The notes beneath the pieces were generated by a model. The model was not told the DNA's origin. It did no database searches and saw nothing but the letters and a program-made list of their open reading frames with translations. Made by a program: the position numbers and the translations under genes. A DNA stretch of 35,653 nucleotides from Oscillospiraceae bacterium (GTDB lineage: Bacteria; Bacillota; Clostridia; Oscillospirales; Acutalibacteraceae), in assembly GCA_015066105.1 (NCBI GenBank), contig SVOY01000019.1:1-35653 (forward strand), read 5' to 3'. Below, piece by piece: positions 1-11,774 of this stretch; within the stretch, counting starts at the first letter, position 1; each line of letters starts with the position of its first letter.

Positions 1-1
1 C

Positions 2-388
2 CGTATTGCAGAAGCTCACTTTGCTGAGATGGAAAGCCAAAAAGCAACAATGCAATCTACTCTCGACCAAATGACCAACGAAAAGAACGAAGCCGAACAG
101 AACGCCGCAAGGTTGGCATATTCAAGAAAAAACGAAGTTGATCCATGCGATTACGAACAGTTCCTTATGGGTGTTAAGACACTTACATCTATGGAACGTA
201 CCGTGTTTGAGTATTACCTTGCGGGCAAGAGTGTGAAACAGATTGTCGAACTCGCAGGTATCAAAGAGTCAACCGTTCGATTCCATAACCGTAATATTTA
301 TTCCAAGTTAGGCGTGAACTCGCTGAAACAGTTGCTATTATATGCTGCAATTATGAAGCAAAACGAAGAAGGAGGAGATACAAAGTGA
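2..388 (+). CDS. LuxR-type HTH protein, 5' end outside the window
   Basis: The frame is open to the window edge with no stop before the first internal ATG (base 29), so the true start probably lies upstream. The first part is a charged, Gln/Glu/Asn-rich helix (coiled-coil-like). The C-terminal ~65 residues form a GerE/LuxR helix-turn-helix: a 'LTSMERTVFEYYLAGKSVKQI' type first half, then 'IKESTVRFHNRNIYSKLGV', where the second helix reads DNA. No receiver or autoinducer domain is visible. It overlaps the next HTH gene by GTGA, so the two are translationally coupled. Similar short LuxR-HTH proteins occur in clostridial mobile elements. The target is unknown. Confidence 0.75.
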   Translation, partial: RIAEAHFAEMESQKATMQSTLDQMTNEKNEAEQNAARLAYSRKNEVDPCDYEQFLMGVKTLTSMERTVFEYYLAGKSVKQIVELAGIKESTVRFHNRNIYSKLGVNSLKQLLLYAAIMKQNEEGGDTK

Positions 389-597
389 CATTGGCTGATA
401 GGTTAAATAAGATCATTGCAGAGCAAAACATCTCGAAAAGAGAATTTGCCAAACGGATCGGAGTTTCTGAAAACTATGTTTATACTCTGACCGGCGAGAG
501 CAATAAAATCACCACGCTTTCCCCAATGCTTGCAAAGGTCATTGCGATGGAGTTCGGCTATGATGCCGAGTGGATATTGAACGGAAATAAAGAATAA
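385..597 (+). CDS. small XRE/Cro-CI family HTH regulator
   Basis: A 70-aa protein that is almost entirely one Cro/CI helix-turn-helix. Helices 2-3 are 'SKREFAKRIGVSENYVYTL', followed by 'AKVIAMEFGYDAEWILNG', a tail typical of small phage and integrative-element repressors. The start is GTG at 385, chosen because GGAGGAG at 371-377 sits 7 nt upstream and because the GTGA overlap couples it to the preceding LuxR-HTH gene. It has no protease, metal or ligand domain. With its neighbours (recombinase relic, TnpV) it is best read as an element-borne regulator. A terminator-like hairpin follows directly. Confidence 0.8.
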   Translation: MTLADRLNKIIAEQNISKREFAKRIGVSENYVYTLTGESNKITTLSPMLAKVIAMEFGYDAEWILNGNKE

Positions 598-609
598 ATA
601 AAGAAAGAA

Positions 610-640
610 GGCGCCGCGTCATTTTGGCGCGGTGCCTATC
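610..640. terminator. hairpin terminator between the HTH pair and the recombinase relic
   Basis: A 9-bp stem (610-618 with 628-636, one G-T pair) with a 9-nt loop lies between two convergent frames. The T-tract on the plus side is weak, so efficiency is uncertain. Confidence 0.5.
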
Positions 641-643
641 ATT

Positions 644-1231
644 TTATCTGGCGAAACCAAGAAAAGAAGTAAGACTTGATTCGTTGTTTCTCCATTTTTT
701 CGGAGTATTGTGTTCTTCCTCAGTTTCAAGAGTTGCAAGAGCCTTGACCTTTTCTTCGGTGGTAATATCAAGGTATTTCATCGTTGTATTAAGGTTCTCA
801 TGACCGAGCAAAAAACTGATCTGAACAACATTGATTCCGTCTTCAAGCCAGTGTGATGCTTTTGCGTGACGGAATTGGTGAGCGTGGGTATCAACAGGCA
901 CCTCACTGCACTTTTCGTGTGCTGCTACAGCGTACTTCTTGATTCTCTTATCAATTGCAGGTTCTGTCAGCGTACCTTTATTCCCACCAACACGGGAATA
1001 AAACAAGTAGTCATCGGGATTAGGGTTTTCACCATGGGTTTCACGTATAAATCCCTTGATATTAGTCACTGCTCTGGGCAGAAGGTATGCTGTTCTTCGT
1101 TTTCCGCCTTTGCCATGCAGATACACAAATGGCTTTGAGCAGTCCAAATTAAAGTAAACCTGAGTACAATTTAATTTTATTATATTTATCAGAGGGTGCT
1201 TTGTCAATAAACTTCCCTCAAAAACGAACAA
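644..1231 (-). pseudogene. 5'-truncated tyrosine recombinase (integrase) relic
   Basis: The 195-aa frame holds the second half of a phage-integrase-type catalytic domain. Visible are the beta-hairpin lysine region (GKGGKRR, 40-46), the H-x-x-R box (H118, R121, followed by H122), the LLGHE box (H144) and the nucleophile Tyr153 in 'MKYLDIT'. The SAM-like DNA-binding domain and the first catalytic arginine (normally in a G-x-R-x-x-E context) are missing. Homology seems to start near residue 25 ('FNLDCSKPF'), and the first ~20 residues are low-complexity AT-rich sequence. The fragment is therefore almost certainly inactive. The conserved part resembles recombinases carried by Tn554- or RIT-like elements in Clostridia (inference). 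About 450 bp of gene-free DNA lie upstream. Confidence 0.75.
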
Positions 1232-1630
1232 TATTTTTAATAAATTCCAACCGCCGAGGATTTTACTTCCCGATTGAAATTAAAATTATGAAAATCACAT
1301 TTTATCATTATGGGTAGAAACGGCTTTGAGAGGTGAAGTCGGCTTTAATGACAAGGATACTCATAGAAAATAAAAACGGTGACGGACACGACTTCAGAAT
1401 AATATTAATACAGTATATCTGTTTCGCACAGGCAAAATTTCTTACTTAAAAAATCTTCTCCGACAAAGAAAAAATTTCATACCATATAAACCAAAAATTG
1501 CTACAGCTAACCACAATATATAGTATGATTTTTTTAGATTTTGCTCTGTGTTCGATAGAAATTTTCAGAATGACCATGGGTATTATCCAAAAAAATTAAC
1601 GAACAAAAGGCATTTTTAATGCTAAAAGCT
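1232..1630. other. gene-free AT-rich spacer
   Basis: No frame with a ribosome site, RNA gene or long repeat was recognised. It lies where the missing 5' part of the recombinase would be expected, so it is probably scar sequence from a deletion or insertion. A small hairpin (GCATT-TTT-AATGC) lies near 1610-1622. Confidence 0.4.
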
Positions 1631-1662
1631 AAGCACGACCTACATTTCCGTAAGTCGTGCTT
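1631..1662 (-). terminator. hairpin terminator downstream of tnpV
   Basis: A 9-bp stem (1631-1639 with 1654-1662) continues after one mismatch with 3 bp. It lies about 18 nt beyond the stop of the minus-strand TnpV gene. The minus-strand tail is T-rich but interrupted. Confidence 0.5.
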
Positions 1663-1680
1663 TATGCTATCAAATTTAAT

Positions 1681-2061
1681 TTAACTGTAAATCAATTCAC
1701 TGCATACAATCTCCCTTGCCCGTTGCTGAATATTACCCATCCTCTGAACCCATTCAAACTGGTCTTGTTCCTTTAATTCTTCTGTAACACCTTCTGCCTT
1801 TTTCATTTGCTCAATCAGAAGGTCGTACATTTCATTTGCCTGTTTTTCTATCTCTGCACAGTGCTGATACAGCTTACCTTCCGCAAGTAGCACAGAAAAC
1901 ACTACTTTCTTGTTATTGGAAAGGTAATCCTTGTAAAGCATACCCCATTTGCCGAGAACGATATTTTCTTCAGGAACTTTAATATCTGGCAAATAAAAGT
2001 CTCCATGAAGACTGTAACGGATACCTGTTTGTTCGTTTGTATAGTCCTTTTTGAGTTCCAT
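1681..2061 (-). CDS. tnpV: TnpV family transposon-encoded protein
   Basis: A 126-aa protein matching the TnpV pattern of clostridial transposons: a short N-terminal beta part ('GIRYSLHGDFYLPD'), the 'LGKWGMLYKDYL' segment, then a long helical part with 'GKLYQHCAEIEKQANEMYDLL' and a C-terminal 'WVQRMGNIQQRAREIV'. The start is set at 2061 rather than at the far upstream in-frame ATG (2193), because residues before it read through the neighbouring gene and do not resemble the family, and an AGGA-rich stretch precedes 2061. It lies 7 nt after the DUF6809-like gene, forming a two-gene unit. TnpV proteins accompany recombinases in mobile elements; their molecular role is not established. Confidence 0.8.
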   Translation of the reverse strand: MELKKDYTNEQTGIRYSLHGDFYLPDIKVPEENIVLGKWGMLYKDYLSNNKKVVFSVLLAEGKLYQHCAEIEKQANEMYDLLIEQMKKAEGVTEELKEQDQFEWVQRMGNIQQRAREIVCSELIYS

Positions 2062-2068
2062 AATCACA

Positions 2069-2347
2069 TCATCCTTTCCTATTTTCCACAAAAGTATCGT
2101 ATGCGAACCTTGCTCCGAGCCTGAATCCGACCATAAAGCTATCTGCACAGCAAACACTTGTAAAAGCAGTGCAAGAGCTTGTATAATCCGCAAACAAATC
2201 TTTCAATTCGTCGGCAAGTTTTTCATTAAGACATTCTTCCTTTTTAGTTAGTTGACTTAGTTTCTTTTTCATCTCTGCTGTAAGCTCGGATGAACATTCC
2301 TGCGGCTCAATGTTTCCATAATAAAATTGTTCAATAAAGTTAAACAT
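2069..2347 (-). CDS. DUF6809-like small protein of mobile elements
   Basis: A 92-aa protein that begins 'MFNFIEQFYYGNIEPQE', has a charged helical middle, and ends with 'FMVGFRLGARFAYDTF'. This layout (an E-x-x-YYGNI start and a G-F-x-L-G-x-R end) is what I remember for DUF6809 proteins next to TnpV in clostridial integrative elements. The family assignment is from memory. A GAGGT ribosome site lies shortly before the start. The TnpV gene follows after 7 nt. The function is unknown. Confidence 0.65.
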   Translation of the reverse strand: MFNFIEQFYYGNIEPQECSSELTAEMKKKLSQLTKKEECLNEKLADELKDLFADYTSSCTAFTSVCCADSFMVGFRLGARFAYDTFVENRKG

Positions 2348-2424
2348 ATACTTTTACCTCGTTTGATTATTTTATTTGCGAGGAATTTTGTAAACAGCGT
2401 ATATGGTTGTTTTCTTGAATATCC

Positions 2425-2478
2425 TTAAGTGAGGTAATCCCCAACCTGACGGTAACTGATAGAATTTTTGTTTGACAT
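2425..2478 (-). pseudogene. 17-codon relic resembling the start of a second TnpV gene
   Basis: Behind an excellent ribosome site (AAAGGAGG, 8-9 nt spacing) an ATG opens a frame reading MSNKNSISYRQVGDYLT and then stops. The 'ITY-x-x-VGDYL' pattern resembles the first residues of TnpV-type proteins, so this is probably the surviving 5' end of a second copy cut short by a deletion. It could also be a short leader peptide. The in-frame ATG at 2670 gives no recognisable protein. Confidence 0.45.
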
Positions 2479-2485
2479 AAAAATA

Positions 2486-2529
2486 GCCTCCTTTAATTTT
2501 GTAGTTTCATTGTACAAATTAAAGGAGGC
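2486..2529 (-). promoter_or_regulatory. leader hairpin that sequesters a Shine-Dalgarno
   Basis: A near-perfect inverted repeat (2486-2503 with 2512-2529; 14 contiguous pairs, one bulged T, then 3 more) places GCCTCCTTT opposite the AAAGGAGG that serves the MSNKNS frame on the minus strand. The loop contains an ATG opening a five-codon frame (MKLQN) whose stop overlaps the AAAGGAGG. This is the layout of a translational attenuator. It could also be a worn terminator. Confidence 0.45.
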
Positions 2530-2767
2530 CTTGTCGAATGTGTGGATTGTAAAATGATGCAAACGAGCTGAAAAGAAGCATTTTTGTCGAAAATCGAAGC
2601 GTTTTTGTAAGAAATATTGATACAAAAAAAGAATTTGAGCTATATTGTAGATGTAACTAGAATAACTCAATAAATATTAAATACATAATAGCAATTTATT
2701 ATTTACTCTAAATATAAAGTCAAATGTTTGTATATCAAAAAAAATAATTCAAAAGGAGCGAATTTTT
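2530..2767. other. AT-rich intergenic region upstream of the ATPase pair
   Basis: No gene is recognised. It must hold the promoters of two divergent units (TnpV side on minus, ATPase pair on plus), but no clear -35/-10 pair stands out in such AT-rich sequence. AGGAG at about 2755 serves the ATPase start. Confidence 0.35.
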
Positions 2768-4933
2768 ATGTTTAATGCCGCATACAATTTTAAAGATAAC
2801 TTTGAAAGAGATTTGTTTTGTATGTTAACAGAAAGTTATGATTTAAAGAGATTTTTGCTGTGTTCCCCATATTCCTCAGATCCGATACTGAACTATGGTG
2901 GGATTTTATCAAAAAAGCATGAAGAAGCTTTTGTTAAACATTTGTATGTAGAAGGTCGAAAAAATATAGAAGAAAACATAATTCATGATATTTGTTCTGG
3001 TGGAAAAAGTACTATAAAAATTGTAGGAAACAAAGGTTGTGGAAAAACTACTTTAATACACAACCTTTCACGTATTTTGAGCGAAAAAGGACAACGTTCT
3101 TTAGTCTTGGATTTTGGTGATCAACACGCAACATTAAAATATGATTTTGCAACAGATTCAGTTGTTCAAACAATTTACGAACGTTTTGTTGATGATCGAG
3201 ATGAAAATAATTGTAATGCTTTGCGTTGGATGGCAACATTGTATTCCAATATAGAAAGTTTCATAGATAGAAAATGGGATGCTAATCATAAAATAGATAG
3301 TGTATTTGAAAGTATAGCAAACCTTGTTGATAACTGCTGCGCTGAGGGTAAAAGCATTTTACAAAAAATTCGAGATGAATTGTATGACATGGAATTATAT
3401 CAACTAATCTTTATATTCCTTTTGTCAGATATTTATGAAAACAAAGAAAACAAACGAACTACTATTTTTTTGGATAATTTAGATAATATGATTGATCATG
3501 GCGATATACGTAAAATTTTACGTCAATATGATAATTTTCTTAATGGTATGGGTTCTTTATATGATAGAATTCGGACATTTCTTGACAACGAATACGCATA
3601 TCGTTATGTTTTTGTTTTTGTATTAAGAGACTCGACAGTTTCATATTTGACAGGACATGAATATGCAATAAGGCAAATTACTGACGAAGAATATGATGTG
3701 ACAAGACACTATTCAAAAAAAGAAATAGTATCAAAAAGATTGGAGCTTTTTACAAAATTTACAAACACATACAATAACGTTAATGCTGCAAGAAAAGTTA
3801 GCTATGACAAGACAATTGAATTGTTAAGAAATATTTTAAGTGATTCTTATGTTACAGAAACTATTTTTAATATATTTAATAACGATTACAGAATTTGTAT
3901 TATGACCATGATAAAAATAGCATCTTCTGGTCAAGTATCTAATCGTGATTATGATAATATAAAACGAGCTGGAGCTTTACATGGCTCAAGAGGCATAATT
4001 TATAGATTGTTATTTAACAACTTCTACAAAAAAGGGTATTTTAAAAGAATTAGAATTACTGATTTCAAAAATCGTGGCATTGAGCCCTCTTCTCCGTCAA
4101 GATTATTATTGACATATATTGCCAATTCTACTGATGTTGAGTTATCTCACGATAGTCGAAAGGTTTCTTTTGACGATTTGTTAGATGAAATAGACGGACA
4201 AATTGAAAAAAATGACGTCGTTAGGTGTTTGTGGGGAATGTACAATCTTGTTACAGCGGATGATTGGTGCAATTTAATATCTTTTGCAGAATCAAACGAT
4301 GCTAGTGAGCAAGGCTTAGTTAAAGAATATGATCATTACACGAAAAGAAAAAATGGTCAAACTTTTAAAAATATTGAATACTCTACTTTTAGAATAACAA
4401 CTGCAGGATTAGCTTTTTTAACTTATGCATGTATTCATTTTGAGTTTTTTGCATGTAGAAGCCTTAGTGCAAATTATCCACCATTGTTTCTACCTAAAAG
4501 TTTTGAAGAAAATGAAGATGGATATGTTTTTAAAACGATAATTAATTCGGTTTTAGAAGAAGTAAAAACCTGTGCAGAAAAATTAGCAGAAACTTATGAA
4601 TCTGAATCTGGTTTGTGTAGTTTTGCAAATTCCACTTTTGTTTTTAAAAAGCAAGAAAAGAGTGCACAATATCATGTTGAAAGAATGGTATTTTCTCATG
4701 TTCGTTATTTAGATGAGTTTAGGCGTTTTGCGTTAAAAACTAAAGAAGAAGGATTATCAAAGGAAGTTTCAGACTATGCCTTAGAAAAAATAGAAGAATA
4801 TTTAAATATTCTAAATAATAATGAAGCAAAGTGTTCAAAACAAGGAAAAGAAGTGATTTTAAAAACACTTTTTGAGCTTTTAGAAGATGCAAAATTAGAC
4901 CCATACAATCCAGAAAAAATAATAGGAAAGTGA
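2768..4933 (+). CDS. P-loop ATPase of an unrecognised two-gene system
   Basis: A 721-aa protein I cannot place in a named family. Residues 87-95 (GNKGCGKTT) are a clear Walker A motif (K93). Residues 232-239 (TIFLDNLD) are Walker B-like with D236 and D239. 'VFVFVLRDS' at 281-289 looks like a sensor strand carrying an arginine. This is the order of AAA+/STAND-type NTPases (ORC/CDC6-like). The C-terminal third has a 'FRITTAGLAFLTY' stretch typical of a winged helix, followed by long helical segments. No nuclease or protease motif is evident. AGGAG lies 8 nt before the ATG. It overlaps the downstream membrane protein gene by GTGA. The gene is very AT-rich (14 of 60 bases G/C at 2761-2820, against 31 of 60 at 6001-6060 in the flanking chromosome), pointing to horizontal transfer. 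A defence role is inference from context. Confidence 0.8.
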   Translation: MFNAAYNFKDNFERDLFCMLTESYDLKRFLLCSPYSSDPILNYGGILSKKHEEAFVKHLYVEGRKNIEENIIHDICSGGKSTIKIVGNKGCGKTTLIHNLSRILSEKGQRSLVLDFGDQHATLKYDFATDSVVQTIYERFVDDRDENNCNALRWMATLYSNIESFIDRKWDANHKIDSVFESIANLVDNCCAEGKSILQKIRDELYDMELYQLIFIFLLSDIYENKENKRTTIFLDNLDNMIDHGDIRKILRQYDNFLNGMGSLYDRIRTFLDNEYAYRYVFVFVLRDSTVSYLTGHEYAIRQITDEEYDVTRHYSKKEIVSKRLELFTKFTNTYNNVNAARKVSYDKTIELLRNILSDSYVTETIFNIFNNDYRICIMTMIKIASSGQVSNRDYDNIKRAGALHGSRGIIYRLLFNNFYKKGYFKRIRITDFKNRGIEPSSPSRLLLTYIANSTDVELSHDSRKVSFDDLLDEIDGQIEKNDVVRCLWGMYNLVTADDWCNLISFAESNDASEQGLVKEYDHYTKRKNGQTFKNIEYSTFRITTAGLAFLTYACIHFEFFACRSLSANYPPLFLPKSFEENEDGYVFKTIINSVLEEVKTCAEKLAETYESESGLCSFANSTFVFKKQEKSAQYHVERMVFSHVRYLDEFRRFALKTKEEGLSKEVSDYALEKIEEYLNILNNNEAKCSKQGKEVILKTLFELLEDAKLDPYNPEKIIGK

Positions 4934-5517
4934 TTATACAAAAAATGATAGTTAATTTATTGTCTGTAGATCCATCGACTGTTGAAGGCACAAAATCACT
5001 TGTAGAAATTTTATTCACAGACCAACTGCCCGCAACGCTAACATTCATATCTGCATTATTAGGAATAATAAGCCAACTTGTATTAAGCAACATATCCAAT
5101 TTGCAAAAAAGAAAAGAAGATAGAGCTAAAGATTTGATTGCAAGTAAGCGTGATTTTTATTTGCCTCTTTTATGCTTATTGTACGAATATAAGATGAATA
5201 TTGATATATTAAATAAATCAACTGAAAACTTCAATTTGTATGATTCATCTACCATTAATATTACAAAATATGAAGAAAATCTACGCGAGATAGAGAAAAT
5301 TTCTAAAGAATTATCATGTGTTAACCTTAAAACTTATTTTCCTGTAAATAAAAAGACTACTGAAGCACTTCACAAAATGATAGTTGAAATGAAGCTATCT
5401 AACAGGGCTTTGAATTCTCCTTCTAAGAATAGGAAAAACATTAGTGAACAATATAAATTATCTTTAAAAGGGTATGATGCTAATGAATTAATAAATCTTA
5501 TTAATGATTTATTATAA
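4930..5517 (+). CDS. single-pass membrane protein, partner of the upstream ATPase
   Basis: A 195-aa protein with one hydrophobic segment (about residues 34-53, 'PATLTFISALLGIISQLVL') followed by a strongly basic stretch (LQKRKEDRAK) that fits a positive-inside cytoplasmic side. The remainder is a Lys/Asn-rich helical cytoplasmic domain. No enzymatic motif is seen. The start is GTG at 4930, overlapping the ATPase stop (GTGA); an in-frame ATG at 4945 is the alternative. AGGA at 4924 fits neither perfectly, so coupled re-initiation is likely. AT-richness matches the ATPase, so the pair probably moved together. The arrangement (NTPase sensor plus small membrane protein) recalls bacterial sensor/effector pairs, but no named family is recognised. 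Confidence 0.75.
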   Translation: MIIQKMIVNLLSVDPSTVEGTKSLVEILFTDQLPATLTFISALLGIISQLVLSNISNLQKRKEDRAKDLIASKRDFYLPLLCLLYEYKMNIDILNKSTENFNLYDSSTINITKYEENLREIEKISKELSCVNLKTYFPVNKKTTEALHKMIVEMKLSNRALNSPSKNRKNISEQYKLSLKGYDANELINLINDLL

Positions 5518-5523
5518 AAATAT

Positions 5524-5566
5524 CCCCCATACTTGAATTCATTGAATCTCAAGTATGGGGGTATTT
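5524..5566. terminator. strong bidirectional terminator closing the island
   Basis: The stem CCCCCATACTTGA (5524-5536) pairs with 5549-5561. It is extended inward by ATTC/GAAT around a 3-nt loop with one bulged C, giving 17 bp in all. It lies between convergent genes, with A/T-rich flanks on both sides. Confidence 0.8.
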
Positions 5567-7050
5567 CATACCATCCTAAAATGCCTCAACGCATCCATAA
5601 TAGCATCTTCTTTTTCCTTAGGACACTGCGGCACTCGGTGTCCTTCTTTGCCCTTGTTATAATTCTCACGCTCAATAATACCACACTTAGCCTTAACCTG
5701 TGATATATAAAGAGTCGACACTTTAAGACCATATTTTTCAAACACATAATCCTTTATTTCCTGATATGTCGCCTTTGTTTCAGCCGCAGTAATATCAAGC
5801 TCAGAAAGGTCAAGTTTTATGTCGATATGTGTGTCAGGTCTGCGTTGGGACAAAAGAACAACCGTCTCCACATGCCCCGTATGCGGAAACATATCCACGG
5901 GCTGAATTTTTTTCACCCTATAGCCGTTTTTGCAAAGGAAGGTAAGGTCCCGCGCCTGAGTTTCCACGTTGCAGGAAACATAAACAACCCTTTTCGGTGA
6001 AAGTGTGACAAGGCTTTTCAAAAAGTTGAGGTCACTGCCTGCCCGGGGCGGGTCCATAAAAACAAGGTCAAATTGCTCCCTTGCCTTTGCCGCCTCAACC
6101 ATAAACCTGCCTGCATCAGCGGCAAAAAAGCGGATGTTTTCCGTGCCGTTGAGCCTTGCATTCACCTTTGCATCCCGTACGGCCTGCTCATTAAGCTCAA
6201 CGCCCACAACCTCTTTAGCCTTATCAGCGGCAACTATACCTATGGTGCCCGTGCCGCAGTAGGCATCAAGCACCCTCTCCTTGCCCGTGAGGCCTGCAAA
6301 CTCAACGGCCTTGCCGTAAAGCACCTCTGTCTGAACGGGATTTATCTGATAAAAGGACTTTGCCGAAATGCGGAAGGTTTTGCCGCAGAGAATATCCTCA
6401 ATGTAGCCGTTGCCGTAAAGCACCGTTTCCCTCTCGCCTAAAACGAGACTGGTTTTAGCACCGTTGACATTGTGTATGACCGTAGTGATTTCTCCGTGCC
6501 TTGAAATAAGCTCCCTTACGAATTCATCCTTTTTCGGGAATAGCGGTGTACCCGAAACGAGCACAACCATTGTCTGACCCGTGTGAAAGCTCCTTTTAAC
6601 AAGCACGTGGCGCAAAAAGCCCCTGCCCGTATCCTCGTTGTAAGAGGTAAGCTTGTATTTCGGAAGCATTTTTCTTACGGTAACAATTATGCTGTCGGCA
6701 ATTTCATCCTCCAAAAGGCACTCGTCAACGGGAATAATGTTGTGGCTCGAGGATTGGTAAACGCCCGAAATAATTCTGCCGTTGCGGTAGCCGAAGGCGG
6801 CCTGTACCTTGTTGCGGTAGCGGACGGGATTTTCCATGCCGATGATTTCTTCAACGTGGCAGAATTTCCCGAGATTTTTAATCGCCTTGACCTGCTTGAA
6901 GCTCAGCTGCTCGGGGTAGGTCATATTCTGAAGCTGACAGCCGCCGCACTTTTTGTAAAGCACACAGCCGTTACCCTTGCCTGCTTTTTTGGAAGGCAAG
7001 GTTGCGGATTTTTTATCGTGTACGGATTTTTTTGTTTTTCTTTCTGCCAT
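5566..7050 (-). CDS. rlmD: 23S rRNA (uracil-5-)-methyltransferase, RlmD/RumA type, with C-terminal extension
   Basis: A SAM-dependent enzyme of the RumA/TrmA family, expected to make m5U in rRNA (which uridine cannot be told from sequence). It starts with a ~25-residue basic tail and has no clear TRAM domain. The 4Fe-4S cysteines C29, C35, C38 and C111 match RumA spacing. The SAM motif is 'LDAYCGTGTIGI' (261-272), and 'FMDPPR' is at 331-336. The catalytic cysteine is C360 in 'VVYVSCN', and the general base region 'FPHTGHVETV' contains E395. Residues ~401-494 form an extra domain ('KLDLSELDITAAETKATYQEI' onward) common in clostridial members. The ATG lacks a good ribosome site and lies 3 nt after a 37-codon gene, suggesting coupled translation. 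It is the last gene of the minus-strand run. Confidence 0.92.
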   Translation of the reverse strand: MAERKTKKSVHDKKSATLPSKKAGKGNGCVLYKKCGGCQLQNMTYPEQLSFKQVKAIKNLGKFCHVEEIIGMENPVRYRNKVQAAFGYRNGRIISGVYQSSSHNIIPVDECLLEDEIADSIIVTVRKMLPKYKLTSYNEDTGRGFLRHVLVKRSFHTGQTMVVLVSGTPLFPKKDEFVRELISRHGEITTVIHNVNGAKTSLVLGERETVLYGNGYIEDILCGKTFRISAKSFYQINPVQTEVLYGKAVEFAGLTGKERVLDAYCGTGTIGIVAADKAKEVVGVELNEQAVRDAKVNARLNGTENIRFFAADAGRFMVEAAKAREQFDLVFMDPPRAGSDLNFLKSLVTLSPKRVVYVSCNVETQARDLTFLCKNGYRVKKIQPVDMFPHTGHVETVVLLSQRRPDTHIDIKLDLSELDITAAETKATYQEIKDYVFEKYGLKVSTLYISQVKAKCGIIERENYNKGKEGHRVPQCPKEKEDAIMDALRHFRMV

Positions 7051-7053
7051 AGC

Positions 7054-7167
7054 TTATAACTTAACACCCGAATATTTTTTAACCATACGCTTTACGGTAC
7101 ATCTCAAAGCTATAAGGGTTACAACCGCACAAATAGCGGCAAGGGGCTCTCCGTAGGATTTTTTCAT
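7054..7167 (-). CDS. 37-aa small membrane peptide between lacZ and rlmD
   Basis: A short frame (MKKSYGEPLAAICAVVTLIA, then a basic tail containing 'KRMVKKYSGVKL') with one hydrophobic segment and positive ends. AAAGGATG precedes the ATG by about 7-10 nt. It begins 20 nt after the lacZ stop and ends 3 nt before rlmD, so it fits the operon exactly. It resembles no family I know. It may be a real microprotein or only a coupling leader for rlmD. Confidence 0.5.
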   Translation of the reverse strand: MKKSYGEPLAAICAVVTLIALRCTVKRMVKKYSGVKL

Positions 7168-7186
7168 AATTTTACATCCTTTCTTT

Positions 7187-11053
<3,867 letters not shown>

Positions 11054-11064
<11 letters not shown>

Positions 11065-11755
11065 AAGCGAACACCTCCTTGAATACGTCCTCTACGCTTT
11101 TGCCCGTTTCTCTGATTTTTTCCACGGGAGCGTTTACAACAAGGTTGCCGTTGTTAATCATAAGCACACGGTTGAAAATACGCTCAACATCATTTACAAG
11201 GTGAGTTGAAAGAAGCACCGTTGCTTCCTTTGAATAATTTTCCATTATAAAGTCGAGTATTGCGCTTCTTGAGGCGGGGTCAAGGCCGCCAAGGGGCTCG
11301 TCAAGGATATACACCTTTGCCCTGCGGCAGATGACAAGGATAAGGTTCACCTTTTCCTGCTGACCCTTTGACATTGTTTTGAGCCTCTGATTCATATCAA
11401 CGCCGAAGCGCTGCATCATTTCTTTTGCCTTTTCACTGTCAAAATCCTTATAGAAATCGGCAAAGTAGCCTATGGCATCCGTAGGCCTCATCCAATCGGG
11501 AAGATAGGATTTATCGGGGAGATAGGCAACAACGCTTTTTGTGTGCACACCGGGTGCACAGCCGTCAATTTCAACAACGCCCTTATGGTCCTTGATAAGG
11601 CCCGTGAGAATTTTGATAAGGGTTGTCTTACCCGAGCCGTTAGGGCCGAGAAGACCTACAATTTCGCCCTGAGCGAGAGAAAAGGACACGCCCTCAAGCA
11701 CGCTCTTTTTACCGTAGGCTTTATAAAGACCGTCTGTTTTTACAATTTCATTCAT
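11054..11755 (-). CDS. ABC transporter ATP-binding protein
   Basis: A 233-aa nucleotide-binding subunit with Walker A GPNGSGKT (37-44), an 'MSKGQQEKV' signature (128-136; LSGGQ-like with Lys in place of one Gly), Walker B 'VYILDEP' (148-154), D-loop 'GGLDPASR' and switch His185 in 'LLSTHLV'. The shape resembles YtrB/BcrA-type exporter ATPases. The upstream gene ends 19 nt before it and the permease overlaps its 3' end. No GntR-type regulator, often found with YtrB systems, is present. Confidence 0.9.
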
Positions 11756-11774
11756 AAAAATTCACCAGCTTATA

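Noticed and set aside
2425..2670. 81-aa frame upstream of the TnpV pair
   Set aside because: Low-complexity sequence with no ribosome site at 2670; only the last 17 codons, with their own start and site, look meaningful.
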